Assembly: GCF_005503625.1 (NCBI RefSeq)
Contig: NZ_SCMX01000062.1
Span: 1 to 42,276, forward strand
DNA: 42,276 bases
Reading direction: 5' to 3'
Source of the DNA: Cupriavidus sp. 2SB
GTDB taxonomy: Bacteria; Pseudomonadota; Gammaproteobacteria; Burkholderiales; Burkholderiaceae
Shown: positions 25,779 to 34,144 of the stretch, piece after piece
Layout of the letters: every line of letters begins with the position of its first letter
How positions within the stretch are numbered: position 1 is the stretch's first letter
Program-made: the position numbers and the translations under genes
The notes under the pieces: generated by a model
Database searches by the model: none
Told to the model about the DNA's origin: nothing
Seen by the model: the letters and a program-made list of their open reading frames with translations, nothing else

Positions 25779-27340
25779 GGCTTGGCTCCCGCGGTCTGGA
25801 CTTGCGGCGCGACGGTGACGAGCGTCGCCATGCCGTGGGGATCCAACCGGAAGCTGAACGCGACGCGATCGCCCGCTTTCAGTCCCTGCGGAAGGCCGGC
25901 AGGTGGCGCGGCAAACTCCATTGTCATGGCGCCCCACTGGGCTGACGGGATGGCCTCGTGAGCGATGATCAGGCTGCGCTCGCCGATGGACTGGATGCGC
26001 CCTACTGCACGATGCTCGGGGCCAGCGGCCGACGCCTCGGAGGCGGCGCTGTCAACCGGGGGGCCGGAAGTAGTTTCCTGCATGCGTGCGACGGTCCCGC
26101 GCAGGCTCGCTTCTGAATCAATGAGGAACTGTCCGGAAACCACGACTTGCTGGCCCGCCTTCAGGCCCTCGAGGATCTCGCTCTGGCCACCGGCGGTTGC
26201 GCCCGCCTTGACTTCTACCGGATCAAATCCACCTTCGCCTTTGGCCACCATGGCAATGGTGCGCGCTCCGGTCCGGATTAGTGCCTCGCTGGGCACGAGC
26301 AGCCGTTCTGTTGCGCCCGCCGGCACCATGCGTACCGACACGAACATGCCCGGCAACAGTTTCCTGTCCTTGTTCTGCAGTTCGATCCGTACCTTGATCG
26401 TGCGCGTACCGGCGCTGACGTCCGGCAAGATCGTGTCCACCTTGCCGGGCAGCGCCAGATTCGGCAGCGCCGTGGTGCTTGCCATTACCGCCTGGCCAGG
26501 CCGCAGGGCAGCCGCCTGGCTTTCAGGCACTTCGGCGAGCACCCACACCGTTGCCAGGCTGGCGATGCGAAAGAGCGTCATGCCAGGGGGAACGGTCATG
26601 CCGTCCCGAGCGCCGACCTCAGTGACAATGCCGTCGACCGCGCTATTGACCGTGAGCCGCGGTTGGAGCTTGCCGCTTGCCTGCACTACGCGGATCTGGC
26701 CGTCTGTCATGCCTACCTGCCGCATGCGCGCCACCGCGGCGTCGCGCAGTTCGGGCTGCGGGTTACCCGGCATGCGCGCGACGGCCAGGTACTCTTCCTG
26801 CGCCGCCACCCAGTCTGGCGAATAGACCTGGGCGAGCGCCTGGCCTTTGCGGACCGTTTCCATGGTGGTCCGCACGTAAGTGTGTTCGACGAACCCGGTG
26901 GTTCGCGCCTGAATGACTTCGATGCCGCGCTCGTTGATGGCGACATTGCCGGGGACCTGCAGGGCCATCTCCAGCCGGCCGAGCTTTACTTCCGCGGTCC
27001 GGACGCCGAGGTTCTGCGTCACGCGGCCGTCGATGCGCACCGCGGCGCCGTCGGCATTTTCCTCTTCATACACCGGTATCAGCGGCATATCCATGTAAGG
27101 GGATTTGCCCGGCTTGTCAAAGCGCTGCCCCGGTACCATCGGGTCGCGCCAGTAGAGAATCCGTTTGCCGGTCTTGAGCTCGGCGCCCGCGGCCGGATCA
27201 TGGCCGTCGTGGGGCCCATTGACCGTTGCGGATCCGGAAGCTTGCTGATGACGTTGCTGTTGTCCAAGGTAATATGCGCCACCCAGGCCCGCCGCAACGG
27301 CGAGACTCATCGCGACGCGCGCGATTGCGGTCGTTTTCAT
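25775..27340 (-). CDS. silB: SilB-type adaptor with fused CusF domain
   Basis: A 521-residue membrane fusion protein. In order: N-terminal signal/anchor (residues 1-25), a His-containing linker, a heavy-metal-binding segment (YWRDPMVPGQRFDKPGKS and YMDMPLIPVY, 63-91), the CusB-type barrel, lipoyl and helical domains, and a CusF-like domain from about 442 to 515. In the CusF part the ligands are His461, Trp469, Met472 and Met474, with the same spacing as CusF His36, Trp44, Met47 and Met49. C. metallidurans SilB has the same length and the same C-terminal metallochaperone domain, which separates Sil from Cus systems with a free CusF. The ends overlap silC and silA by ATGA. Confidence 0.95.
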   Translation of the reverse strand: MKTTAIARVAMSLAVAAGLGGAYYLGQQQRHQQASGSATVNGPHDGHDPAAGAELKTGKRILYWRDPMVPGQRFDKPGKSPYMDMPLIPVYEEENADGAAVRIDGRVTQNLGVRTAEVKLGRLEMALQVPGNVAINERGIEVIQARTTGFVEHTYVRTTMETVRKGQALAQVYSPDWVAAQEEYLAVARMPGNPQPELRDAAVARMRQVGMTDGQIRVVQASGKLQPRLTVNSAVDGIVTEVGARDGMTVPPGMTLFRIASLATVWVLAEVPESQAAALRPGQAVMASTTALPNLALPGKVDTILPDVSAGTRTIKVRIELQNKDRKLLPGMFVSVRMVPAGATERLLVPSEALIRTGARTIAMVAKGEGGFDPVEVKAGATAGGQSEILEGLKAGQQVVVSGQFLIDSEASLRGTVARMQETTSGPPVDSAASEASAAGPEHRAVGRIQSIGERSLIIAHEAIPSAQWGAMTMEFAAPPAGLPQGLKAGDRVAFSFRLDPHGMATLVTVAPQVQTAGAKP

Positions 27341-28644
27341 GGTTGATCCCCTTGCGTGGATGCCGGCATTGCTTCAGTCGCAAGCGGCATCAGGAAATTG
27401 AGCTCGGCCCACAGCCGGGCCGTCGCGGCCTCCAACTTCAGGCGTTCCAGCGAGAGATTGAGCGCTTTGCGGCTCGCGTCGGCGACTGCGGAGAGCGTGC
27501 CGGCACCGGCGCGATACGCCGTCAGTGCTGCTTCTGTCTGCGTTCTGGCCAGCGGCACCGTGACGTCGCGATAACGTTCCAGCCGCGACTGGTTCAGGCC
27601 GAGTTCGGCTCGCTTGCCGCGCAGTTGGCCCTGTAGCCCACGTCGAACCGCTTCGGCTTGGGCTCGCGCTGCATCGGCCTGTGAGAGCTTCGCGGCGAGC
27701 TCACGATCTTGCCGGTTCTTCCGATCCCAGGGCAAAGGCAGGGATAGGTTGACCGAAACCATGTTCGAGTACGCTGGGCCGCGCTGGCTGTACATCAACT
27801 CCACGCTGACGTCCGGAATCCTGTTTTCCCGCGCCACGCTGCCCTCGGCCTCCGCGACGCCGACCTGGGCCTCGGCGGTGGCCACATCGGGCAACTGGGA
27901 CACGACGCTGCCATCGAGATTGGCGAGCCACGCGGGTATCGCAAGCGTCGGACTGTCACCCAGGGGGCGCACGGCGGCGTCACCGACCCAGCGCTGCAGC
28001 ATTGCTCTGGCTGTCGACACAGCGGCGCGCGCCTCGTCCTCCCGGTCGCGCAATTGCTGCAACTCAAGTTCAGCGGTCAGGATATCGGTCCGGGGGCCGC
28101 GGTTGCCACGATAGGCAGCGCGGGCAGCGTCGATCATCAGCCCGATGGACTGCGCCTGTTCCGCCAGCACGACGGTTGCCCGCTCGGCATAGAGCCGATC
28201 GAGCCACGCCTGTGCCGCGCCACGCTGTACGGCGGCGAGCGCGGCCGTGCGTTGCGCCTGCGCCGACGAGGCCTCGGCCTCGAAGCGTCGTGCGCGCGCT
28301 TCACGCTTGGCTGATCGCGTCAGTTCCTGCATCACGCTGATCGAGCGCATCGTCATCGATTCCGTGCCGATTGAGAAGCGATCCCGTCCATCGGCGGGCA
28401 CGTTGTTGACGCCAACCTTGAGAACCGGGTCCGGCAGTTGCCTGCCCGCAACCGCCATTTCCAAGGCGGATTGGATTGCTGCGCGCGACGTCTCAGCGTC
28501 CGAGGCATGCGCCGAGGCGAGCACCACGGCTTCCTGCAACGACAGGGGTGCGGCCGATTGCGCCCATCCGGGATGGGCGGCCGCGATGAGCGAGAGGGCG
28601 AGCGACCACCGCCGCCCGCGCGCTAGGGGAAAACGCAAAAACAT
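27337..28644 (-). CDS. silC: SilC-type outer-membrane efflux channel
   Basis: A 435-residue TolC-family outer-membrane factor that completes the Ag/Cu efflux complex. The signal peptide (RRWSLALSLIAAAHPGWAQ) has an AQ-type cleavage site rather than a lipobox. Two coiled-coil repeats rich in Ala, Glu, Gln and Arg follow, with SISVMQELTRSAKREARA and VNLSLPLPWDRKNRQDRE as landmark loops. ATG 28644 has GGAGG five bases upstream; a TTG at 28662 is in frame but lacks such a site. It overlaps silB by ATGA and follows silD by 72 bp. Confidence 0.92.
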   Translation of the reverse strand: MFLRFPLARGRRWSLALSLIAAAHPGWAQSAAPLSLQEAVVLASAHASDAETSRAAIQSALEMAVAGRQLPDPVLKVGVNNVPADGRDRFSIGTESMTMRSISVMQELTRSAKREARARRFEAEASSAQAQRTAALAAVQRGAAQAWLDRLYAERATVVLAEQAQSIGLMIDAARAAYRGNRGPRTDILTAELELQQLRDREDEARAAVSTARAMLQRWVGDAAVRPLGDSPTLAIPAWLANLDGSVVSQLPDVATAEAQVGVAEAEGSVARENRIPDVSVELMYSQRGPAYSNMVSVNLSLPLPWDRKNRQDRELAAKLSQADAARAQAEAVRRGLQGQLRGKRAELGLNQSRLERYRDVTVPLARTQTEAALTAYRAGAGTLSAVADASRKALNLSLERLKLEAATARLWAELNFLMPLATEAMPASTQGDQP

Positions 28645-28716
28645 AAAGCCTCCACAAAGCAACGACTCCCTTGGTCTTGACGACTCAGGGCACGATAGCG
28701 GACGTTGCTTCGCGGG

Positions 28717-29112
28717 CTAAATGCGGAAACAGCAATGGAGGATCGCGAGCGGGCGGGGAGGCGGTCGTGGGACGGGGTTGCCCGTGGCCAGCCGATACCC
28801 GCCAAGGATCGGTGTCAGGTCAGGTGTGGCTACCGGGCTAACCGAGGCCGCCTGGAATACGGGCAGTTGCGGGCTCGCATGATCGGCAGATTTGCTGTCC
28901 TGGTGGCAATGCGCCTGGCACAGGCCTGCATGCGAATGGCCCCGCTTGATTGCCATGTCCGGACAGGATTCCGCCATCCCGGTCATGCTCGCCGTCAGGC
29001 TCAGCGCATACCGGCTGCCCTCACAGGCGTAGGCGGCCGCTGCCAGTTGAACTGTCAGGAACGAAATCAACAGGAATGCGGCAATCCAGTGCCGGCGATA
29101 GGAGGCGTGCAT
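28717..29112 (-). CDS. silD: SilD/CusD-like small exported protein
   Basis: A 131-residue protein at the head of silDCBA. It has one hydrophobic export or membrane segment (WIAAFLLISFLTVQLAAAAY) and then a Cys/His-rich stretch (CPDM, HSHAGLCQAHCHQD) well suited to binding Cu or Ag in the periplasm. The C-terminus is Pro/Arg-rich and ends HCCFRI. Position, size and composition match SilD/CusD of Cupriavidus, whose role is not established. No strong ribosome-binding site is seen at ATG 29112. The promoter of the operon should lie in the 281-bp region shared with the divergent gene at 29394. Confidence 0.75.
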   Translation of the reverse strand: MHASYRRHWIAAFLLISFLTVQLAAAAYACEGSRYALSLTASMTGMAESCPDMAIKRGHSHAGLCQAHCHQDSKSADHASPQLPVFQAASVSPVATPDLTPILGGYRLATGNPVPRPPPRPLAILHCCFRI

Positions 29113-29218
29113 GAGCCGGGAATCAAGTGGGCGAATCCTAGCAGCCTTGATTTTACTTCCGGCAATAAGTCTGCAGTGGGTTGTCCTGGATCAAAGACGC
29201 TCACGAAGTGCGGCACTT

Positions 29219-29248
29219 GACCATCGGTCGGAAAAGCCGACGATGGTC
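29219..29248. promoter_or_regulatory. Long interrupted palindrome upstream of silD
   Basis: GACCATCG at 29219-29226 and CGATGGTC at 29241-29248 are perfect inverted arms, and inner TCGG/CCGA extends the match. On the plus strand TTGACC (29217) and GATGGT (29242) are spaced by 19 bp, the geometry of MerR-type promoters, although the -10 is poor and the nearest plus-strand start is 146 bp away. It may be an operator or an RNA hairpin. Confidence 0.4.
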
Positions 29249-29314
29249 GTGCGCAAGGGATTCGGTCCGTCTGGGCGCCGTGCGCCCCGCCTGATTCTGG
29301 TGCATGGCGGCCCT

Positions 29315-29342
29315 GTCATGTGTGAGTCATTTTGCTGACAGG
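29315..29342. promoter_or_regulatory. GTCAT direct repeats with flanking inverted repeat
   Basis: GTCAT occurs at 29315-29319 and 29326-29330, exactly 11 bp apart, the helical spacing used by OmpR-type response regulators. CCTGTCA (29312) and TGACAGG (29336) flank them as inverted repeats. The site lies between silD and the divergent gene at 29394, where a CusR/CopR/SilR-type operator would be expected. Not matched to a known box. Confidence 0.4.
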
Positions 29343-29393
29343 CCGGCTCTCTAGAATACGCTGAGACGAAATTCCGCCTTTCTGTGCCGTCGA

Positions 29394-29789
29394 ATGAGAC
29401 GCTTGCTGTCCCGCCTCCTGCTGTGGTTCATGATCCTCGCATTGCCGCTGCAGGCGATGGGAGCGCCCGTACACGGCGGTTGCCCAGCGCATGACCGGTT
29501 GCGCAATGATGCGGCAATGGGCCTCGAGATCGACGTGGAGGAAACAGTCACCAACCCGGACAAGCCGTGCCACCACAATACACAGCACAGCGCTTCGCGG
29601 GGAAAACTGGATCCTGATGCGGACGGTCACACGTGCGACGCTTGCATTGCCATGAGCCAGGCCCCCGGATGGTTCTCGGGCTTCTGGCTGCGGCAGCCGG
29701 AATCGTTCGAGGTGGCGGGCAGGACGGCCGCGCTCCTCGCCAGTTTCATTCCAGACGTGCTTCTTCGTCCACCCTCCACTCCTGTGTGA
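29394..29789 (+). CDS. Small secreted Cys/His protein divergent from silD
   Basis: A 131-residue protein with a signal peptide (LLSRLLLWFMILALPLQAMG, cleavage near GAP). The mature part has several Cys and His residues: HGGCPAH, KPCHHNTQH and DGHTCDACIAMS, the last a CxxC pair. The C-terminus is FIPDVLLRPPSTPV, a Pro-rich end seen in small copper-associated periplasmic proteins of the DUF2946 kind. It is divergent from silD and of identical length, but the sequences share only general features. A periplasmic Cu/Ag-binding role is inferred from composition and context. Confidence 0.65.
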   Translation: MRRLLSRLLLWFMILALPLQAMGAPVHGGCPAHDRLRNDAAMGLEIDVEETVTNPDKPCHHNTQHSASRGKLDPDADGHTCDACIAMSQAPGWFSGFWLRQPESFEVAGRTAALLASFIPDVLLRPPSTPV

Positions 29790-29968
29790 ATTGGGGCTTC
29801 ACCCCGATCGCAGTCCCGCCCTCATCGGATTGCGACGCCTTGCTGCCTAGTACCTAGGTATCTCAATTCACTTGCCACGTCATCGCGTTGACGCGTTGCC
29901 GTGGGACAACCTCGCCCGTGCGTCGGCAAGCCAACGCGTGGAGCAGGAACCTCGAACGGGAGACGACC

Positions 29969-30838
29969 ATGCGCGCATGCATTCAGTGCAGAGCCCCTAT
30001 CAAGCACGAAATCTGGAGTTGCGCCGCGTGCGGCTGGCAACCGATGAGTCAGGATGGATTGGTCTGCATGGCGCCGGCCATGCTGGCCGACCATGATGGC
30101 TATCACGAACCTCTCTTCGAGGAGTACGAAAAGCTCGAAGCCACACACTTTTGGTTCGTTCATCGGCGGCGGCTGATTCTTGACGTCCTGCAGAGCCATT
30201 TCCCGACACTCAGGTCCTTCATGGACATCGGGTGCGGGACCGCCGAGAACCTCAAGGCCATCGAGCAGCGCTTTCCGCATGCGCGCATTTGCGGTGGGGA
30301 GGCGTCGCTGCAGGCACTGGCCTCGGCCCGCAACAAGTCCAACGCCCAGTTCATCCAGATGGACGCCCGCGCGCTGCCCTTTACCGCTGCCTTTGATGTG
30401 ATCGGGGCGTTCGATGTGATCGAACACGTCGACGACGATAAGCGTGTCTTGGCAGAGATGTACCGGGCTTGTCGCGCTGGCGGCGGCCTCATCCTTACCG
30501 TGCCCCAGCATCCTAGCCTGTGGAGCCATCTTGACGATGCGGCGAAGCACAAGCGACGCTACACATACAGTGAGTTGCTTGGCAAGGTGCGGGCCGCCGG
30601 ATTCCAGCCCGTCTACGCCACCTCCTTCATGTCGCTGCTTCTGCCGGCGATGGCGCTCTCGAGATTGCAGCAAAGGCTCAAGCCGCCCAAGGACGCTGTG
30701 GACGACGGCTTCCGAATTGGCACGACGCTTAACCGCATTTTCGGCGGCATCTGTGCCGCCGAGCGACAGTTGATTCTTGCCGGTCTGAGGTTTTCGCTAG
30801 GCGGCTCCCTACTTGTCGCCGCGAGGAAGCCTTCGTGA
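29969..30838 (+). CDS. Zinc-ribbon SAM-dependent methyltransferase (copy 2)
   Basis: A 289-residue class I methyltransferase. Its zinc ribbon has CIQC and CAACGW (residues 4-21). Motif I is SFMDIGCGTAEN, with the canonical D-x-G-C-G, followed by FDVIGAFDVIEHVDDD and a class I C-terminal sheet. GGGAG stands before ATG 29969. It leads a four-gene operon: its stop overlaps the GTG start of the GtrM-like gene. The family resembles UbiE-type enzymes in fold only. Since the next genes act on polyprenyl-linked sugars at the inner membrane, the substrate may be a sugar, lipid carrier or envelope glycan (inference). Its paralogue is at 20999-21871. Confidence 0.85.
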   Translation: MRACIQCRAPIKHEIWSCAACGWQPMSQDGLVCMAPAMLADHDGYHEPLFEEYEKLEATHFWFVHRRRLILDVLQSHFPTLRSFMDIGCGTAENLKAIEQRFPHARICGGEASLQALASARNKSNAQFIQMDARALPFTAAFDVIGAFDVIEHVDDDKRVLAEMYRACRAGGGLILTVPQHPSLWSHLDDAAKHKRRYTYSELLGKVRAAGFQPVYATSFMSLLLPAMALSRLQQRLKPPKDAVDDGFRIGTTLNRIFGGICAAERQLILAGLRFSLGGSLLVAARKPS

Positions 30839-32460
30839 AGTCTCGCGTTCTCTGGTTTTCGCTCATTGTCATTGCCATCTTGCTATGGTTCGCGACCCTT
30901 TCGATCCGGCCGCTCTACGAGCCGGATGAGGGGCGTTACGCCGAAGTTGCCCGGGAGATGTTCGTCTCGGGCGACTGGGCGACCCCTCGGCTGAACGGCG
31001 TCAAGTTCTTTGACAAGCCGCCACTTCAGTATTGGGCGACCGCGGCGGCGTTTGCGGTGTTTGGCGTCAGTGAATGGAGCGCGAGACTCTGGAGTTCGTT
31101 GATCGGGGCCAGTGCCATCCTGGTCGCCGGTTGGTCGGCGACGGCACTCTTCGGGCGGCGAGTGGGGCTCACCTCCACCCTGGTGCTGGCCGGCTCGCCG
31201 CTATGGATACTAGGCTCCAACCTGACCACGACAGATATCGGCGTCGCCGCACTGCTAGGCAACGCCATCCTTGTGTATGCGGTGGCGGCAAGGAATGCCG
31301 ATAGACGCCTCTATCCGCTCGTCTGGGGCCTGTTGGGACTGGCCTTCCTTGCCAAAGGATTGATTGCGATCGTGCTGCCCGCCGCGACCATTGTGGTCTA
31401 CGCCGTGCTCACCAGGCAGTTCGGACTGTTCAGACGTCGCGACTTCTGGATATGGGGGCTGTTCGCGTGCGTCCTCGCGCTCCCGTGGATCGTCACAGTG
31501 TCGGTTCGCAATCCGGAATTTCTCAATTATTTCTTCGTCCACGAACACCTTGCGCGCTTCACTTCCTCCGTTCATGCCCGTAACAAGCCTGCTTGGTTCT
31601 TCGCCGCGGTGCTGGTCGCGGGAATGCTGCCGTGGGCCGGCGTCATCCCCGCCACAGTCTGGCAGCGCTACCGACCTGCGAGGCGTTCGGGGACATTTGA
31701 CCCGCGTTTATTCCTGTTGGTGTGGACGCTGATTGTGCTTGTCTTCTTCTCTGTCTCGCGATCGAAGCTGCCCCTGTATATCCTGCCGGCATTTCCGCCG
31801 CTCGCCGTGCTCGTTGGTGACGCCATCCTGCGCGTGCGCACGAGATGGGTAGTGGTCGGATGCTCGCTGATGGTCATACTCGGCATCCTGATCGCGGGAC
31901 TGCAATGGATCCCCGAGCTATCGGACAAGGTGCTCAGGCGCGGGATCTCGGATCTTCGTCATTTCTCCTTCTGGAGCACGCTAACCATCGGCGCCCTGGT
32001 GGTTGGCGGGCTGGTTGCCGGTGCCCTTGCCCTGTCAGGTCGACGTGGCATTGCCGTTGCAGTGGCAGCTCTTGCATCGATTGGCAGCCTTCAGCTGGGG
32101 CTCGTGGCATCCATGGCCTTCGAATCCCTGTCGATCAAGCCGATTGGCCTAGCCGTCAAGGCATTGCGCCGCGCCGATACCGAACTGTTCAACGTCGGGC
32201 AGATCGATAGGGGCCTGGCGTTCTACTCCGGAATGCTTCCCCAGGTGGTGGTTGCCAGGGACGAGCTGGATCTTGGCTATTCTGTCGAGCCCCAGCGGTG
32301 GATCGATAGCTACGCGACATTCCTGCCGCGCTGGGGCGAGCCCGGACACAAGCTCGCCGTTATGCGCGAGGCAACCTATGCGCAACTGTCCCCAGACCTG
32401 GGGCCTGAGAGTCTGGTGGTGGCGCGTAGGGGCACGACGGTGCTCTTGGAGAAGCGATGA
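30835..32460 (+). CDS. gtrM: GtrM/ArnT-like membrane glycosyltransferase
   Basis: A 541-residue integral membrane protein of the dolichyl/undecaprenyl-phosphate-sugar transferase superfamily (PMT/ArnT, GT83-like). It begins with TM1 and the catalytic first periplasmic loop, where YEPDEGRYAEVAREM provides the acidic pair used for catalysis. KFFDKPPLQYW and the later SRSKLPLYILPAFPPLAVL are further ArnT-type landmarks. About 10-12 membrane helices are followed by a C-terminal periplasmic part. The start is GTG 30835, overlapping the methyltransferase stop as GTGA. It would transfer a sugar from a polyprenyl carrier made by GtrB and flipped by GtrA to an envelope acceptor such as lipid A or O-antigen. 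The acceptor is unknown. Confidence 0.85.
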   Translation: MKSRVLWFSLIVIAILLWFATLSIRPLYEPDEGRYAEVAREMFVSGDWATPRLNGVKFFDKPPLQYWATAAAFAVFGVSEWSARLWSSLIGASAILVAGWSATALFGRRVGLTSTLVLAGSPLWILGSNLTTTDIGVAALLGNAILVYAVAARNADRRLYPLVWGLLGLAFLAKGLIAIVLPAATIVVYAVLTRQFGLFRRRDFWIWGLFACVLALPWIVTVSVRNPEFLNYFFVHEHLARFTSSVHARNKPAWFFAAVLVAGMLPWAGVIPATVWQRYRPARRSGTFDPRLFLLVWTLIVLVFFSVSRSKLPLYILPAFPPLAVLVGDAILRVRTRWVVVGCSLMVILGILIAGLQWIPELSDKVLRRGISDLRHFSFWSTLTIGALVVGGLVAGALALSGRRGIAVAVAALASIGSLQLGLVASMAFESLSIKPIGLAVKALRRADTELFNVGQIDRGLAFYSGMLPQVVVARDELDLGYSVEPQRWIDSYATFLPRWGEPGHKLAVMREATYAQLSPDLGPESLVVARRGTTVLLEKR

Positions 32461-32840
32461 CAGTGTCGTCCAAATTTCTCCGCTACCTGGTCACCGGCGC
32501 GACCGCGACCGGCGTGCATTACCTCGTGCTGATCCTGCTTGTTAGGCAGGGGGATATTGCATTGTTGGGTTCGATTGTCGGCAGCGTGGCGGGGCTCCTG
32601 ACGAATTATTTCCTGAGCAGTCGGTGGGTGTTCGTGCGCGCGTCGGATGCTTCGTCGCGCTTTGCGAGATTCCTAGCAGTCTCGGTGCTCGCCTTCGGGC
32701 TTAACGCTGCGTTCATGTGGATCGGACTGCGGGCGGGGCTTCACTACCTTCTCGCACAGGTCCTGTCCACGTTTCTCCTCATGCTCATCAACTACACATT
32801 GCATGCCAATTGGACGTTCCTGAACAGGGAGTCACGATGA
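32457..32840 (+). CDS. gtrA: GtrA-family flippase-like protein
   Basis: A 127-residue membrane protein with four helices, the normal size of GtrA. Family features include KFLRYLVTGATATGVHYLV at the start, GLLTNYFLSSRWVF in the middle and LINYTLHANWTFLN at the end. GtrA proteins are thought to flip polyprenyl-phosphate-linked sugar across the inner membrane. Both ends overlap neighbours by ATGA (gtrM stop and gtrB start), indicating coupled translation. Confidence 0.92.
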   Translation: MTVSSKFLRYLVTGATATGVHYLVLILLVRQGDIALLGSIVGSVAGLLTNYFLSSRWVFVRASDASSRFARFLAVSVLAFGLNAAFMWIGLRAGLHYLLAQVLSTFLLMLINYTLHANWTFLNRESR

Positions 32841-33940
32841 GTTCGGATAAGCGGTTGCAGGGAACAGTATCGGTGGTCGTTCCCATTTTCAATGAGGAGC
32901 AGGTCTTGCCCCTGTTCCATGCGCGTCTCGGCGCCGTCCTGGGAACCCTTCCCTATACGTCGGAAGTTATCTACGTGGACGATGGAAGCCGGGATCGGAC
33001 CCTCGATGTGCTCAGGACAATACGGGGCGCCGATGAGAAAGTCGGCATCATCGAATTGAGCCGGAATTTCGGCAAGGAAGCCGCATTGACCGCGGGATTG
33101 GATGTCGCGTGCGGCGACGCCGTCGTCGTCATCGACGCCGATCTGCAGGATCCGCCGGAACTGATCCCCACCCTGATTAACAAGTGGGAGCAAGGTTTCG
33201 ATGTCGTCTACGCGACCCGGCGGACCCGGGAGGGCGAATCCTTCCTGAAGAAAGCCACGGCCCACTGCTTCTATCGCCTGATGGGGAAGGTGAGTGACAT
33301 CGACATCCCCGCCGACACCGGCGATTTTCGTCTGATGAGCCAGCGCGCGGTCGCGGCCATCGGCCAGCTCCGCGAACAGAACCGTTTCATGAAAGGTCTG
33401 TACGCGTGGATTGGGTACCGACAGACCTCTATCCTCTACGACCGGGATGCGCGCGCTTCGGGAAAAACGAAGTTCAACTACCGCCGCTTGTTGAAGCTCG
33501 CGATCGATGGCGTCACGGGATTCTCGACAATTCCTCTGCGGATCGCCACGTCGGTCGGCTTGATCGTCGCTGTCCCGGCGTTTTGGATGGCGCTCTATAC
33601 CGTTGGCAAAACGCTGCTATTCGGCGATCCGGTGCGAGGCTATCCGTCCCTGATGACCGTCGTGTTGATGCTTGGCGGACTGCAACTCTTCTTCCTGGGC
33701 ATCCTTGGCGAATATGTGGGCCGTCTGTTCAACGAAGCCAAGCGCCGGCCGCTCTATCTCGTTGCGGGCTATACCCCCGCTAGAGAGATGGATGAGGAGG
33801 GTATCCCATTCCGAAGGGTCTCGGATGCAACGAGGTCTATGGATGTTGTCGTCAGGGCTGTGCGGCGTGCGGATTCGGTGGAACATTCTCCCGCGCCCCT
33901 TGACATTGCATCGTCGGAAGTAAGAAAGAATTGGACGTGA
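32837..33940 (+). CDS. gtrB: GtrB-like polyprenyl-phosphate glycosyltransferase (GT2)
   Basis: A 367-residue GT2 enzyme that links a nucleotide-activated sugar to undecaprenyl phosphate. The catalytic domain has SVVVPIFNEE, YVDDGSRDRT, the metal-binding VIDADLQDPPE and KTKFNYRRLLKLAIDG. Two C-terminal membrane helices (around FSTIPLRIATSVGLIVAV and GGLQLFFLGILGEYVGRL) anchor it to the inner membrane. A soluble tail of about 60 residues extends beyond the usual GtrB end. ATG 32837 overlaps the gtrA stop. It is the last gene of the methyltransferase-gtrM-gtrA-gtrB operon; the next gene is a porin after a 204-bp AT-rich gap. Confidence 0.93.
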   Translation: MSSDKRLQGTVSVVVPIFNEEQVLPLFHARLGAVLGTLPYTSEVIYVDDGSRDRTLDVLRTIRGADEKVGIIELSRNFGKEAALTAGLDVACGDAVVVIDADLQDPPELIPTLINKWEQGFDVVYATRRTREGESFLKKATAHCFYRLMGKVSDIDIPADTGDFRLMSQRAVAAIGQLREQNRFMKGLYAWIGYRQTSILYDRDARASGKTKFNYRRLLKLAIDGVTGFSTIPLRIATSVGLIVAVPAFWMALYTVGKTLLFGDPVRGYPSLMTVVLMLGGLQLFFLGILGEYVGRLFNEAKRRPLYLVAGYTPAREMDEEGIPFRRVSDATRSMDVVVRAVRRADSVEHSPAPLDIASSEVRKNWT

Positions 33941-34144
33941 TGCGGAGATGATATAGGTACGCATCGGTATAGGAATTCAAAAAATACTGAGATCAAGGCA
34001 TAGTGGTAAACGATAAATTTATAGATGGGCGTTGTCATTTAACAACCAAAAATGTTCAAGTAATCGCCCTGCAAGGTATGCGTAATATTCAATCTAATAT
34101 TCTCCCGATCACTGCAGGGCCTACCTTTGAAGGAGAAATGTGAA

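Noticed and set aside
29219..29248. Palindrome as a definite MerR-family promoter
   Set aside because: The 19-bp spacing fits, but the -10 (GATGGT) is poor, the dyad covers the -35/-10 boxes, and the downstream gene starts 146 bp away; kept only as a candidate.
29231..29338. Short frame with RLILVHGGP resembling an alpha/beta-hydrolase start
   Set aside because: Only about 30 residues; the resemblance is limited to one short strand-loop and nothing follows.
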